From the NCBI RefSeq assembly GCF_013409935.1, contig NZ_JACCCO010000002.1, positions 1,364,001-1,428,000 of the forward strand: a stretch of DNA of 64,000 nt, written 5' to 3'. The notes beneath the pieces are model-generated. The model was given only the letters and a program-made list of their open reading frames with translations, was not told where the DNA came from and did not search any database. A program made the translations under genes and the position numbers. Source of the stretch: Streptosporangium sandarakinum. Lineage in GTDB: Bacteria > Actinomycetota > Actinomycetes > Streptosporangiales > Streptosporangiaceae. Below, in pieces: positions 26,761 through 40,518 of this stretch (the stretch's first letter is position 1; each line of letters opens with the position of its first letter).

Positions 26761-28077
26761 TCAGGTCGTCGCGGCCTCACGGAACTCGGTGCGGGGCTCG
26801 TGGATCTCCCGGAGCGAGACGGTCTCCCGCTTGAAGAACAGCGCCAGGGTCCAGTCGGCCACCACGCGGACCTTGCGGTTGAAGGTGGGGATCCGCGACA
26901 TGTGGTACGTCCGGTGCATGAACCAGGCGGGCATCCCGCGGAGCTTGAGGCCGTAGACGTTGGCCACGCCCTTGTACAGGCCCAGGCCGGCGACCGCGCC
27001 GACGTACTTGTGCCGGTAGTCGACCAGCTGCTGCCCGTGGAGCTGACGGGTGAGGTTGTCGGCGAGGACCTTGGCCTGCCGTACGGCGTGCTGGGCGTTG
27101 GGCGCGCAGTACTGGCCGGGGTTGGTCACGTCGGGCACGCCCGCCACGTCGCCGGCGGCGTAGGCGTCCTGGACGCCGGCCACCGTCAGGCGGGTGGTGG
27201 TCTTGATCCGGCCGCGCTCGTCCAGCGGCAGGTCGCCGGCGTTGACGACCGGGCTGGGCTTGACGCCCGCGGTCCACACGATGGTGGCCGACTCGAACTC
27301 CTCGCCGTCGGAGAGCTTGACGTGGCCGCCGACGCAGGACTCCAGGCGGGTGCCGAGCTTGATCTCGATGCCGCGCTCGCGCAGCTGCTCGGCGGTCCAC
27401 TTGCCCATCTCGGGGCCGACCTCGGGGAGGATGCGGTCGGTCGCCTCGACCAGGACCCAGCGGATGTCGTCGCGGGTGACGCTGCGGTAGTAGCGCACCG
27501 CGTCCAGCGACATGTCCTCCAGCTCGGCCAGGGCCTCGACGCCCGCGAAGCCGCCGCCGACCACGACGAACGTCAGCGCTCGGCGGCGCAGCGCCTCGTC
27601 GTCGTCGGACTCGGCCCGGTCGAGCAGGGCGAGGACCCGGTTGCGCAGCGCGGTCGCCTCGCCGATCGTCTTGAAGCCGATGGCGGCGTCGGCGAGACCG
27701 GGGACGGGGAGCGTGCGGGAGATCGAGCCGGCGGCCATGACGATGATGTCGTAGCCGATCTCGTGCTCGGTGCCGACGTTCGGCGCGAAAGTGACCTTCT
27801 TGGACGCGTGGTCGACCTTGGTGACCTTGCCGTTGAGGATCGTCGCCTTCTTCAGCACCCGGCGGAGCGGGACCACGACGTGGCGGGGCGAGATGTTCCC
27901 GGCGGCGGCCTCGGGGAGGAACGGCTGGTAGGTCATGTACGACTCGGGGGTGAGGACGGTGATCCGCACGCTGCCGTCGCGCAGTTCGTTGCGGAGCGTG
28001 TGCTGCAGGCGCAGCACGGTGTAGAGGCCGACGTAGCCCCCACCGACGACCACGACGTGCTTGGAGTTGCGGTTCAC
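26761..28077 (-). CDS. ndh: Type II NADH dehydrogenase
   Basis: 438 residues. FAD-binding VVVVGGGYVGLY (residues 8-19), NADH-binding FVVVGGGFAGVE, the ESYMTYQPFLPEAAAG quinone/FAD loop and C-terminal FAD motif DAYAAGDVAGVPD identify NDH-2. The last 60 residues (LKLRGMPAWFMHRTYHMSRIP ... LFFKRETVSL) form the amphipathic membrane anchor. It oxidises NADH and reduces menaquinone without pumping protons. GTG 28077 follows AAGGATGG. Two palindromes matching the Rex operator lie upstream, so expression is likely repressed when the NADH/NAD ratio is low. Confidence 0.95.
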   Translation of the reverse strand: MNRNSKHVVVVGGGYVGLYTVLRLQHTLRNELRDGSVRITVLTPESYMTYQPFLPEAAAGNISPRHVVVPLRRVLKKATILNGKVTKVDHASKKVTFAPNVGTEHEIGYDIIVMAAGSISRTLPVPGLADAAIGFKTIGEATALRNRVLALLDRAESDDDEALRRRALTFVVVGGGFAGVEALAELEDMSLDAVRYYRSVTRDDIRWVLVEATDRILPEVGPEMGKWTAEQLRERGIEIKLGTRLESCVGGHVKLSDGEEFESATIVWTAGVKPSPVVNAGDLPLDERGRIKTTTRLTVAGVQDAYAAGDVAGVPDVTNPGQYCAPNAQHAVRQAKVLADNLTRQLHGQQLVDYRHKYVGAVAGLGLYKGVANVYGLKLRGMPAWFMHRTYHMSRIPTFNRKVRVVADWTLALFFKRETVSLREIHEPRTEFREAATT

Positions 28078-28102
28078 TTCAGCGCCATCCTTATCCTTTG
28101 CT

Positions 28103-28120
28103 TTGTGAAAGCTTTCACAA
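28103..28120 (-). promoter_or_regulatory. Rex-type operator in the ndh promoter
   Basis: Perfect 18-base palindrome TTGTGAAAGCTTTCACAA, matching the Rex site (TTGTGAA, four bases, TTCACAA) known from redox genes such as ndh, nuo and cyd. It directly follows a TAGGCT -10 (28125-28120, minus strand), so the start of transcription would fall within it and binding would block initiation. Confidence 0.85.
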
Positions 28121-28234
28121 GCCTATGTCGATTCGTCGGATGATGCCACTGCGGGGGGTGCAAAAGTTGAAGATCTTCTCAGTCTGATCCGGAAAAACCG
28201 CGCATTTCGCCCAGAAGATCTCGAAATTATTCAC

Positions 28235-28252
28235 TTGTGATTGACTTCACAA
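28235..28252 (-). promoter_or_regulatory. Second, imperfect Rex-type site upstream of ndh
   Basis: TTGTGATTGACTTCACAA has the same 18-base layout with one mismatch in the left arm. It lies 132 bases (centre to centre) upstream of the perfect site and overlaps the last codons of the uracil-DNA glycosylase gene. Two sites could allow looping or cooperative repression. Confidence 0.6.
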
Positions 28253-29044
28253 CTTTCTCAGCGTGTTCGCCCGGGTGAAGACGGCGTCGAGCATGCCGGT
28301 GGTGACCCTGCCGGTGAAGGTGTTCTGCTGGCTCGGGTGGTAGCACCCCAGCAGGTGGGCGGGGACGCCGTCGCGGGAGATCTCCACCTCGGCGCCGTGC
28401 CCGAAGGCCGGTCGCGGGCGCGGCAGGTCGTATCCGGCCTCCCGCAGCGCCGGCCAGACCGCCTGCCAGGCGAAACCGCCCAGCGCGACCACCACCCGCA
28501 CGCTGCCGGCGACCCTCGCGATCTCCTCGGTCAGCCACGGGGAGCACGCCGCCCGCTCCGCCGGATCGGGCTTGTTGGCGGGCGGGGCGCACCGCACGGC
28601 CGCCACCATGCGCGTCCCGATGAGCCGCTGTCCGTCGCCGGCGTGGACGCTGGTCTCCTGAACGGCCAGGCCGGTCCGGTACAGCGAGGCGAACAGCCAG
28701 TCGCCGCTGCGGTCGCCGGTGAAGATCCGGCCGGTGCGGTTGCCCCCGTGCGCCGCCGGGGCCAGCCCGACGATGAGGATCCCCGGCTTCTCCTCGCCCC
28801 AGCCCGCGATGGGCCTGCCCCAGTAGGTCTCCCCGGCGAACGCCCGCCGCTTGACCACCGCGACCTCCTCCCGCCAGTCCACCAGGCGCGGGCAGGCCCG
28901 GCAGACCGACTGCCGGGCCGTCAGCTCGGCGAGCGTGCCGCTCGTCCTGGCCAGCTCCGCCACCTCGGCGGCATCGTGGGCGACGGGGGTGTCGGGCCGG
29001 GCCGGGTCGCCCGGCCAGCCGGATCCGGGAGGAACACAGGTCAT
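28247..29044 (-). CDS. Uracil-DNA glycosylase, family 5 type
   Basis: 265 residues. Motif 1 [22 protein letters not shown] and motif 3 [13 protein letters not shown] fit family 5 (UdgB) enzymes, which have Ala rather than Asp/Asn at the classical catalytic position. Four Cys (CRAC near residue 50, VRCAPP, AACSPW) would hold a 4Fe-4S cluster. It removes uracil and other deaminated bases from DNA. ATG 29044 has GAAGG upstream; the open frame to 29116 is not needed. Its last codons overlap the distal Rex-like site of ndh. Confidence 0.9.
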   Translation of the reverse strand: MTCVPPGSGWPGDPARPDTPVAHDAAEVAELARTSGTLAELTARQSVCRACPRLVDWREEVAVVKRRAFAGETYWGRPIAGWGEEKPGILIVGLAPAAHGGNRTGRIFTGDRSGDWLFASLYRTGLAVQETSVHAGDGQRLIGTRMVAAVRCAPPANKPDPAERAACSPWLTEEIARVAGSVRVVVALGGFAWQAVWPALREAGYDLPRPRPAFGHGAEVEISRDGVPAHLLGCYHPSQQNTFTGRVTTGMLDAVFTRANTLRKL

Positions 29045-29119
29045 GCCTTCGATGGTGCCCGACGTGAGGGGATGCCCCGGACCGGAAAAGGCGGGCAGGA
29101 CGCAGAAGGCGGACACGAA

Positions 29120-29152
29120 AAGGCGGCGCCCGCCGGACGCGGACGCCGCCTT
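29120..29152 (-). terminator. Intrinsic terminator of the secreted-protein gene
   Basis: Arms AAGGCGGCG (29120-29128) and CGCCGCCTT (29144-29152) pair perfectly; on the minus strand the stem runs into TTTT, a usable U-tract. It lies about 75 bases past the stop at 29229. Confidence 0.65.
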
Positions 29153-29228
29153 CCTCTTCTCGCTCGGACCCGTCCGGGCGGGCGTCAGGCTCGCACACCG
29201 CCCGTCCGGGTCCGCCCGGTCATCGGTA

Positions 29229-30617
29229 CTACGCCTTGCAGACCGCCTCGTAGGACGCCGACGCGTTGCCGCCGCCGACGATCTCCAGCGTGGCGGTGCC
29301 GGACTTGGTGCCGATCGAGTCGGCGCCGTAGGCCACTTCCTGGCTACCGGCCGAGGCGAAGTCGAGCTCGCCGGACTTCACCGTCGCGCCGTTGACCTTC
29401 AGGACGTACTTGACCTTCATCGCGCCCTCGGCGTAGATGGTGCCGCTGACGGCCAGGGAGGCCCTGGAGCACGCGACCTCGGTCTGCGAGGCCGTGAACT
29501 TGGAGATGTAGGCCTTCGGCGCGGGGGCCGCCTCGCAGGCGACCTTGGCCGAGGCGGTGCCGGAGGTCGGACCGCCCGCGATCTCGATCGCCCGCCTGGC
29601 GGTGCCGGACTCCGACGCCTTCCAGGAGTCGGTCAGGGTACGGCTCTGCGGGCCGTGGCCGTAGAAGGAGACGGTCTCCCAGGAGCCGGCGACGCCGTCA
29701 CGGATCCAGCGGTACCGCACCGGGCCGTCCGCGTCGGAGACGCGGATGGTGCCGGAGAAGGTGCGGGTGACCGGGCAGGTGCCGGAGTAGTCGGCCGGGG
29801 CGGCGACGGAGGCGGTGACCTTCGGCGAGTGGTCCTCGCAGTGGATCCTGAAGTAGGAGCCGTCCGAGGAGCCGCCGCGGCCGACGACCTCAAGCCGCAC
29901 CTGACCGCGCAGGTCACGGCCCGGCTCGATCACGTACTGGACCCGGCGCGAACCGTTCACGTAGACCGAGTCGCGGTCGACGACGCGGCCGTTGACGACC
30001 CACTGGTAGCGCACCCAGCGCTTGCCGGAGGTGCTGATCCGGCCGGTCGCGACGGCCTTGCAGTCACGCTCGTCCACCCAGACGCGGGTGGCGGTCCAGT
30101 GACGGTGGGGACGGGGCTTGACGACCTCTTCCTTGCCGCCGTCGCCCTTGTCCTCACCGCAGGCGACGGTGAAGTAGCCCTTGGCCGAGGTGACCTTGCG
30201 CGGCGCCAGGACCTGGACCGAGTTCCAGCTCTTGAGGTCGCCGCCCTTGAAGGTGGCGGACTCCTTCACCGCGACGTACTTGACGCCCTTGCCCTTGAGG
30301 GTGACCTTCTTGATGCCGCTCTTGGAGCCGTCACCGCGCAGCCAGCGGTAGGCGACGGTGGTCCTGCCGCCGTAGGCCTTCACCTTGATCTTCGAGGAGA
30401 AGGTCACCTTGACGGGACAGTCGGTGGACTTCGACGGGGACGCCTTGGGCGCGCCGACCGACACCGCGGCCTTCGGGACGCCGTGGGCCGCCGAGGCCCG
30501 CGCCTGAGTGGAACCACTGGCCGCCGCTGCGGGCGAGGCCAGCAGTCCCGCCGTCATGGTCGCCAGCATGGCCGTACCGGCGCTCAGGACGGCTAGCTTA
30601 CGTGCTAGTCCGGACAT
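29229..30617 (-). CDS. Secreted protein with four Ig-like beta-sandwich repeats
   Basis: 462 residues. Sec signal peptide with a SPAAAA cut site near residue 33. The mature part holds four repeats of about 100 residues, each starting with a Cys and a ..F.G.I.V stretch, then a YRW.. or YQW.. motif and a closing Cys (VACGED, RIHCED, VACEAA, EAVCKA). Each would form a disulfide-bonded sandwich. No enzymatic motif is visible. Probably a surface or matrix protein; repeats 1 and 3 share CPV.. TFSG/S. GGAGCAACCCCTC before ATG 30617 supports the start. Confidence 0.8.
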   Translation of the reverse strand: MSGLARKLAVLSAGTAMLATMTAGLLASPAAAASGSTQARASAAHGVPKAAVSVGAPKASPSKSTDCPVKVTFSSKIKVKAYGGRTTVAYRWLRGDGSKSGIKKVTLKGKGVKYVAVKESATFKGGDLKSWNSVQVLAPRKVTSAKGYFTVACGEDKGDGGKEEVVKPRPHRHWTATRVWVDERDCKAVATGRISTSGKRWVRYQWVVNGRVVDRDSVYVNGSRRVQYVIEPGRDLRGQVRLEVVGRGGSSDGSYFRIHCEDHSPKVTASVAAPADYSGTCPVTRTFSGTIRVSDADGPVRYRWIRDGVAGSWETVSFYGHGPQSRTLTDSWKASESGTARRAIEIAGGPTSGTASAKVACEAAPAPKAYISKFTASQTEVACSRASLAVSGTIYAEGAMKVKYVLKVNGATVKSGELDFASAGSQEVAYGADSIGTKSGTATLEIVGGGNASASYEAVCKA

Positions 30618-30634
30618 GAGGGGTTGCTCCGTTC

Positions 30635-30731
30635 GTTAGGAACACGTAGATCGCTCCGGAGACGGTTGCCGCCCCGACACCAGCTGTGCCGGGCCCCACG
30701 GCAAAGCCTCGCTAAAGCTTCTTTACCTAAC
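30635..30731 (-). ncRNA. Structured leader upstream of the secreted-protein gene
   Basis: On the minus strand GTTAGG (from 30731) and CCTAAC (to 30635) could pair to close about 97 bases. Inside, CCGGCAC and GTGTCGG pair around AGCTG, with outer GCCG/CGGC. This leaves room for a regulatory RNA element ahead of ATG 30617. It does not clearly match a riboswitch class I know. Confidence 0.3.
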
Positions 30732-30786
30732 CATAAACGGAAAGACCCCTCAATACCTCATCAATAGGAGAATTGTCTAGAGTCTG

Positions 30787-31746
30787 TCATGGTTTAGCGA
30801 TAGACCAGGCGATTCCGTCCAGAATGTCGTGTTCGCTGACCACGACCTCCTCGAAGCCGTACCGCTCCATGACGCGGTCGAGGATGAGCGCCCCCGCGAC
30901 GATGACGTCGACCCGGCCGGGGTGCATGACGGGGACCGCCGCCCGCTCGTCGTGCGTCATCTCCAGCAGGCGCGCGGAGATCTGGTGCACCCGCGTCGCC
31001 GGAATTCGCGAATGATGAATTTTCCGCGGGTCGTATTCCGAAAGGTCGAGCGCCATTCCCGCGACCGTCGTCACCGACCCGGCGAGCCCCACCAGCGTGA
31101 GCGCCCGCTCCACCGGGACCTCGCCGGAGACCCGGTCGAGCGCGTCGTCGACGTCGGCCACCAGCGCCTCGACCACCTCGGCGGGCGGCGGGCTCGCCGC
31201 GCCGCGCAGGTGCCGCTCGGTCAGCCGCACGCAGCCGATGTCCACCGACAGCGCGGCCTCCACGTGCGTCGAGCCGACCACGAACTCGGTGGAGCCGCCG
31301 CCGATGTCCACCACCAGGTACGGCGGGCGGGTGCCCTCCGGGCACGGCAGGCCGGTCTCGGGCGAGAGCCGTACGAGGTCGTGGGTGGCGCCGGTGAAGG
31401 ACAGCTGCGCCTCCTCGGCCCCCGTGACCACCTCGGGCTCCACCCCGAAGACGCCGCGCACGCCGTCCACGAAGTCCTGCCGGTTGGCGGCGTCCCTCGT
31501 CGCGCTGGTGGCCACCACGCGGACCGCCGAGGCCCCGTGCCGCTCGATGAGCCCGGCGTAGCCGCGCATCGCGGCGAACGTGCGCTCCAGGGCCTCGGGG
31601 GCGAGCCTGCCGGTCTCGTCCACGCCCTGCCCGAGCCGGACGATCTCCATCCGCCGGTCCACGTCGGTCAGGGTGTCGTGGGCGACGTCCGCGATCAGCA
31701 GTCGGACGGAGTTGGTGCCACAGTCGATCGCGGCGACGCGGGTCAC
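30787..31746 (-). CDS. ppx: Ppx/GppA exopolyphosphatase
   Basis: 319 residues. ASKHA-fold motifs AAIDCGTNSVRLLIAD (residues 5-20), DIGGGSTEF and AGALILDRVMERYG are intact. Splits phosphate from polyphosphate or the pentaphosphate of pppGpp. The shorter, catalytic-core-only size is typical of actinobacterial Ppx1. GTG 31746 overlaps the DUF501 gene stop by four bases; this gene ends the minus-strand chain from eno. The ppx-DUF501-divIC-eno order is conserved in actinobacteria. Confidence 0.92.
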   Translation of the reverse strand: MTRVAAIDCGTNSVRLLIADVAHDTLTDVDRRMEIVRLGQGVDETGRLAPEALERTFAAMRGYAGLIERHGASAVRVVATSATRDAANRQDFVDGVRGVFGVEPEVVTGAEEAQLSFTGATHDLVRLSPETGLPCPEGTRPPYLVVDIGGGSTEFVVGSTHVEAALSVDIGCVRLTERHLRGAASPPPAEVVEALVADVDDALDRVSGEVPVERALTLVGLAGSVTTVAGMALDLSEYDPRKIHHSRIPATRVHQISARLLEMTHDERAAVPVMHPGRVDVIVAGALILDRVMERYGFEEVVVSEHDILDGIAWSIAKP

Positions 31747-32294
31747 GGGGTCTCCTGTTCGGTGGTCGAGGCGGGGGCCGCTCCGGGCTCGGGATCGGGG
31801 GCGGGGCAGCACGGCCCGTCGGCCCACCACTCGCCGAGCGCGTCGAGCGCCTCGCGGCCGAAGGGGTTGCTCCCCGGCGCCGCCAGCTCGTGCGCGACCA
31901 GGGCGTGCAGGCACTTGACCCGGGCGGGCATGCCCCCGCTGCTCTGCATGTCACGGGGCAGCGGCGCGAGGCCCTCCTCGGCGGCGGCCTTGTCGCGGCG
32001 GGCGACGTAGTCGTCGTGGGCCGCCCGGTAGGCGCGGGCGAGCTCGGGGTCGTCGGCGAGCCTGGCCTGCATCTCGCGCATCACGCCGGAGGTCTCCAGC
32101 CGGCCGATGGCCGAGGCCGCCTTCGGGCAGGTGAGGTAGAACAGCGTCGGGAACGGCGTGCCGTCGGGCAGCCGGGGGGCCGTCTCCACCACGTCGGGCA
32201 GCCCGCACGGGCAGCGGTGCGCCACCGCCCGCAGGCCGCGCGGCGTCCGGCCGAGCTGCCGCTCCACCGCCGCCACATCGCGATCGTCCACCAT
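31743..32294 (-). CDS. DUF501 protein
   Basis: 183 residues. DVAAVERQLGRTPRGLRAVAHRCPCGLPDVVETAPRLPDGTPFPTLFYLTCPK is the signature DUF501 start, with Cys in CPCG and TCPK plus NPFGREALDALG in the C-terminal part. ATG 32294 has GGGGGTG about seven bases before it. Function is unknown, but the position between ppx and divIC is conserved. Confidence 0.88.
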   Translation of the reverse strand: MVDDRDVAAVERQLGRTPRGLRAVAHRCPCGLPDVVETAPRLPDGTPFPTLFYLTCPKAASAIGRLETSGVMREMQARLADDPELARAYRAAHDDYVARRDKAAAEEGLAPLPRDMQSSGGMPARVKCLHALVAHELAAPGSNPFGREALDALGEWWADGPCCPAPDPEPGAAPASTTEQETP

Positions 32295-32335
32295 CGTGAC
32301 ACCCCCTGAGAAAGACGACACCAAGGGTATCGGGG

Positions 32336-32758
32336 TCATCCCCCGGCCCCGGCCGCCTTCCGGCCCCGGCCGGTGTCGGCGGCCTCGACCGACTGCCACA
32401 AGGTCTCGTACCAGGGCGCCTTCACGGCCTTCTTCGGCCCCGCCGCGCTCTTGCGCCGCTCCGCCGCGCGGTCGTCACCCATCACGACGTAGCACTTCTG
32501 CCCGGGGTCGCAGTAGAAGAGCCGCTCCCTGGCCGTCTTCTTGATGTAGCCGGGGTCCATGAGCTGCCTGCGGCGGTCGTCCAGGGCCTTGATCGCGGCC
32601 AGCTCCCTGGCCTGCGCCTGCTCCAGCTGGGCGATCTGGCGGCGCTGCGCGACGTACTCCCGGATCGGGTAGGCGAGGCTCATCGCGATCGCGCACACCA
32701 CGACCGCCAGCACCGCGGCCCGCCCCGTCAGCTGCGGCCGTCTCGCCAACGCACCCAC
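32336..32758 (-). CDS. FtsB/DivIC-like septum-formation initiator
   Basis: 140 residues. A short cytoplasmic N-terminus, one TM (about 14-32), an extracytoplasmic coiled coil (YVAQRRQIAQLEQAQARELAAIKALDDRRRQL) and the MDPGYIKKTARERLFYCDPGQ motif of FtsB/DivIC. It should join the divisome with FtsL/FtsQ at the septum. Start GTG 32758 has GAGG upstream; the longer frame to 32872 is not supported. Confidence 0.85.
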   Translation of the reverse strand: MGALARRPQLTGRAAVLAVVVCAIAMSLAYPIREYVAQRRQIAQLEQAQARELAAIKALDDRRRQLMDPGYIKKTARERLFYCDPGQKCYVVMGDDRAAERRKSAAGPKKAVKAPWYETLWQSVEAADTGRGRKAAGAGG

Positions 32759-32880
32759 CCGCCTCTCTTCACCCCGGGTCCAGGGGTCCGTACGGCCGGC
32801 CCGCGCGGACCCGCGGGGGCCGGCCTCCCTCGCGTACGGCCCGTGCCCCGGCAAACCGGGCGCAAGCCGCACAGGCGAAC

Positions 32881-34167
<1,287 letters not shown>

Positions 34168-34235
34168 CTAAAGTCGCAGGACAGTTTGCCGCAGAAGCCT
34201 ATCGAGGCCCGCCCCGCGACACGGTGACCGCCGTC

Positions 34236-35213
34236 CTACCCGTCGGTACGGCGGCCCTCGTCCCGCGTCTCCCAGGCGCGGACCCGATCACGGTAGGCGC
34301 GGGCCGCGGCGCGCAGCTCGGCCTCCGGGTCGAGCCCGGCCGCCTGCGCCTGCCGTACCAGCGCGAAGAGCCGGGCCCCGAGGTCGTCCCCGGCCGAGTC
34401 GTCGAGATCGGCGGGGGCGCCGGCGCGCTCGGCGCGCCGCAGGAGCTGGGCGGCGAGGGAGAGCGCGGGCTGCCCCATCGGGACGCCGTCCAGGACCGAC
34501 CCGGCGTCACCGGCGTTCTTGGCCGCGCGCTCGGCGGCCTTGATGACCTCCCAGTTGTCGCTGACCTCCTCGGCGCCCTCGACCCTGACGTCGGCGAAGA
34601 CGTGCGGGTGACGCCGGACCAGCTTGGCGACGATCGCGTCGGCCACGTCGTCGATGTCGAAGCCGCCCTCGGCGTCCGGCCGGTCGCGGGCGACGCGGGC
34701 GTGGAAGACCACCTGGAGCAGCAGGTCGCCCAGCTCCTCGCGCAGGGCGGCGCGGTCGCCCTCCTCGATGGTCTCCAGCACCTCGTAGGCCTCTTCGAGG
34801 AGGTACGGCACCAGCGACTCGTGGGTCTGCTTCGCGTCCCACGGGCAGCCGGTCCGCAGCCGGTCCATCACCGACACCAGGTCCAGCAGCCGGGCGCCTG
34901 GCAGGTCATAGGAGCCCGGGACGACCTCGATCAGCGGCGGCTCGTCGAGCGCCAGCGCGGCGTGGCCGACCGAGCGCATCAGCGCCTCGTCGGCCTCCAG
35001 CCACACGACGGTCTCCGCCTGCGCCCGCCGGACCAGGGCGGCGGGGTCGGCGGTCACGACCTCGACGGTGATCCCGGCCTCGGCGAGGTAGGGCAGGAGC
35101 GGGTGGCCGGCCGCCTGAGTGAGCACCGGGCCCTCCTCCAGGACCTGCCAGGCGCGCCTGCTGAGCAGCCCCGGTGCGACCCGGGGCGAGGTGGTGACGA
35201 CGATCAGGGGCAT
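34236..35213 (-). CDS. mazG: MazG nucleoside triphosphate pyrophosphohydrolase
   Basis: 325 residues, like mycobacterial MazG. An N-terminal 100-residue extension precedes the catalytic domain, which carries metal-binding LLEEAYEVLETIEE and LREELGDLLLQVVFHA (EExxE...ExxD). It hydrolyses abnormal NTPs to NMP and PPi. ATG 35213 (MPLIVVTTSPRVAPG). It lies between eno and the SurA-like lipoprotein as in other actinobacteria. Confidence 0.92.
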   Translation of the reverse strand: MPLIVVTTSPRVAPGLLSRRAWQVLEEGPVLTQAAGHPLLPYLAEAGITVEVVTADPAALVRRAQAETVVWLEADEALMRSVGHAALALDEPPLIEVVPGSYDLPGARLLDLVSVMDRLRTGCPWDAKQTHESLVPYLLEEAYEVLETIEEGDRAALREELGDLLLQVVFHARVARDRPDAEGGFDIDDVADAIVAKLVRRHPHVFADVRVEGAEEVSDNWEVIKAAERAAKNAGDAGSVLDGVPMGQPALSLAAQLLRRAERAGAPADLDDSAGDDLGARLFALVRQAQAAGLDPEAELRAAARAYRDRVRAWETRDEGRRTDG

Positions 35214-35223
35214 GCCCCCGAGG

Positions 35224-35838
35224 TTACCCAGCCGGCTCCGACGCCTTGCCGAAGCGGTCCTCGGCGGTGAAGATCTGCGGCTGCTCCTGGCTCGGCTGCG
35301 GGTTGATCCTGCCGAACCGCGGGTTCCACTCGATCGGCACGGACCTCAGGTCGTCGATCACCTGCTGCTGGCCGCGCTGCAGGGCCTCCTGGTCGGCACC
35401 GCCGCCGTACTTGGCCATGAGCTTGGTGATCATCAGGCTCGCCCGGGTGTAGGCGCGCACCTGCGAGGGCGCCACGGCCTTCTGCAGGAGCTGCTGCTCG
35501 TACTGGGCGGCGCCGCCCTGGGAGTTGATCACCTGGTCGACCTCGCCCTCGGTGACCGTGACGCCCTTGCTCCCGGCGACCTTGGCGTACTGCCTGGCGG
35601 TGGCGAGCTGGTAGAGCACCACCTGCGGGACGCTGCCGGGGAACTGCTGCTTCACCGCGGACATGTCCGCCCTGTCCAGCGCGGCCTCGTACTCCTGGAC
35701 GTTGCGGTCCAGCTCGCCGGAGCTGATCCGGTCGCCGCCGACGACGGCGGCGGCACCGACCTGCGAGGGGGAGCAGGCCGTCAGAGCGACACCGGTGGCG
35801 GCGACCGCCAGGATGACGCGAACTCGAGTCGACTTCAC
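35224..35838 (-). CDS. SurA-like (parvulin-type chaperone) lipoprotein
   Basis: 204 residues. Signal peptide ends in LTACSP (lipid Cys at about 22). The VGAAAVVGGDRISSGELDRNVQ start and the helical middle match the N-terminal chaperone part of SurA; a full rotamase domain is absent. It likely helps fold exported proteins. GTG 35838 has AAGGGA six bases upstream, better than the GTG at 35853. Ends ten bases before mazG, so they are co-transcribed with mfd upstream. Confidence 0.82.
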   Translation of the reverse strand: MKSTRVRVILAVAATGVALTACSPSQVGAAAVVGGDRISSGELDRNVQEYEAALDRADMSAVKQQFPGSVPQVVLYQLATARQYAKVAGSKGVTVTEGEVDQVINSQGGAAQYEQQLLQKAVAPSQVRAYTRASLMITKLMAKYGGGADQEALQRGQQQVIDDLRSVPIEWNPRFGRINPQPSQEQPQIFTAEDRFGKASEPAG

Positions 35839-35899
35839 ACGCGATCCCTTCACGACAAACGCCGCTTACCTTACCGTCACGCCCGGCGGGAAGCCCTCC

Positions 35900-35932
35900 G
35901 GGAGCGGGGCTCCCGCCCCGCGGGAGGCTCCC
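35900..35932 (-). terminator. Hairpin after mfd
   Basis: GGGAGC (35900-35905) pairs with GCTCCC (35927-35932) and GGGGC with GCCCC inside, in the gap between mfd and the SurA-like gene. Alternative pairings are possible and there is no U-tract. Confidence 0.4.
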
Positions 35933-35952
35933 CGGGGACCCTCTTCGGGGGC

Positions 35953-39522
<3,570 letters not shown>

Positions 39523-39661
39523 CAGTTTTCGCCCACAGCCCCACGACGGAAAACACGACTGCCCCCGGCCGGCGGGCGCGGGGGTGACCTCCCAAGGCTA
39601 CTTGCACACGCCGGTCCTCCGTCGAGAGTGGTAAATGCACGGCGAATCGTCATGTGTTGAC

Positions 39662-39667
39662 TACTCT
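39662..39667 (+). promoter_or_regulatory. -10 of leaderless methyltransferase gene
   Basis: TACTCT lies seven bases before ATG 39675, with no ribosome-binding site. TTGAC just upstream is too close for a -35. Confidence 0.45.
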
Positions 39668-39674
39668 CGGTGAC

Positions 39675-40403
39675 ATGTCTGAGGTACGGTCGGTCGTCGG
39701 TCACGACGACATGTTCGGTCGGCGCATCCGCGAGCAGTGGGCGGGGCTGTCGGGGCGGCGGCTAGACGTCCTGATGGCCGGGTGCGGCCGGGCGGATCCG
39801 CTGGATCTGGGGCGGGTGGAGGCGCGCGTCACCGGGATCGACGAGGATCTGCCGGTGCTGCGCGAGAGCACCTCCGCCCGCAAGGATCTCGATTCCTGGA
39901 CGCTCGGAGACCTGCGGACGGTGCCGGTGCCGCCGCGGGCGTTCGACGTCGTGTACGTGTCCTTCCTGCTGGAACGGCTGGACCATCCCGAGCTGGTGCT
40001 CGACCGGCTGCTGACCGGTCTGCGGCCGGGCGGGCTGATGCTGGTGCGGATGCGTGACCGGGCCTCGGCCTACGGCACGTGCGACCGGCTGCTGCCCGCG
40101 CCGCTGCGGCGGCTGCTGTGGCGCAGGTTCGCCCCGAAGGACGCCGTGGGGCCGCTGCCGGCCCGCTACCGGCCGGTCACCTCCCGTCAGGGGATGCACT
40201 CCTTCTGCCTGACGCGCGGGCTGATGGTCACCGACGACGCCTCGTGCCGGAGCGGCCCGGCGCTGAAGGGGCGGCTGGCGGGCCTGGTGGCCTTCGCCTG
40301 CTCGGCGGTGGAGAAGCTCTCAAGGGGCGGACTGCCGGCCTCGCACGATGAGATCATCATGGTCATCCGCAACCCGCACAGCCACTTCGCCCGGGTGATC
40401 TGA
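39675..40403 (+). CDS. Class I SAM-dependent methyltransferase-like protein
   Basis: 242 residues. A degenerate SAM fold: motif I LDVLMAGCGRAD, acidic TGIDEDLPVLRES, motif IV FDVVYVSFLLERLDHPELVL and LTGLRPGGLMLVRM are the Methyltransf_11 layout. The C-terminal half (ALRRLLWRRFAPKDAVGPLPARYRPV...) is basic and not part of the core. Substrate unknown. First gene of the accessory island after mfd, followed by the APS kinase. Confidence 0.8.
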   Translation: MSEVRSVVGHDDMFGRRIREQWAGLSGRRLDVLMAGCGRADPLDLGRVEARVTGIDEDLPVLRESTSARKDLDSWTLGDLRTVPVPPRAFDVVYVSFLLERLDHPELVLDRLLTGLRPGGLMLVRMRDRASAYGTCDRLLPAPLRRLLWRRFAPKDAVGPLPARYRPVTSRQGMHSFCLTRGLMVTDDASCRSGPALKGRLAGLVAFACSAVEKLSRGGLPASHDEIIMVIRNPHSHFARVI

Positions 40404-40518
40404 CCGGCCGCGGGCTGGTGCGAGCGCTTCGGTTGCGAGTAAGCTGGCGAAATCCGACTAAGTCGATCGGAATTGTTGGTCGACATCAGGGAGCAATGGG
40501 CGTGGGGACGGCGGGGAG

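Noticed and set aside
30635..30731. ydaO/c-di-AMP riboswitch upstream of the secreted protein
   Set aside because: The conserved ydaO core sequence I know is not present.
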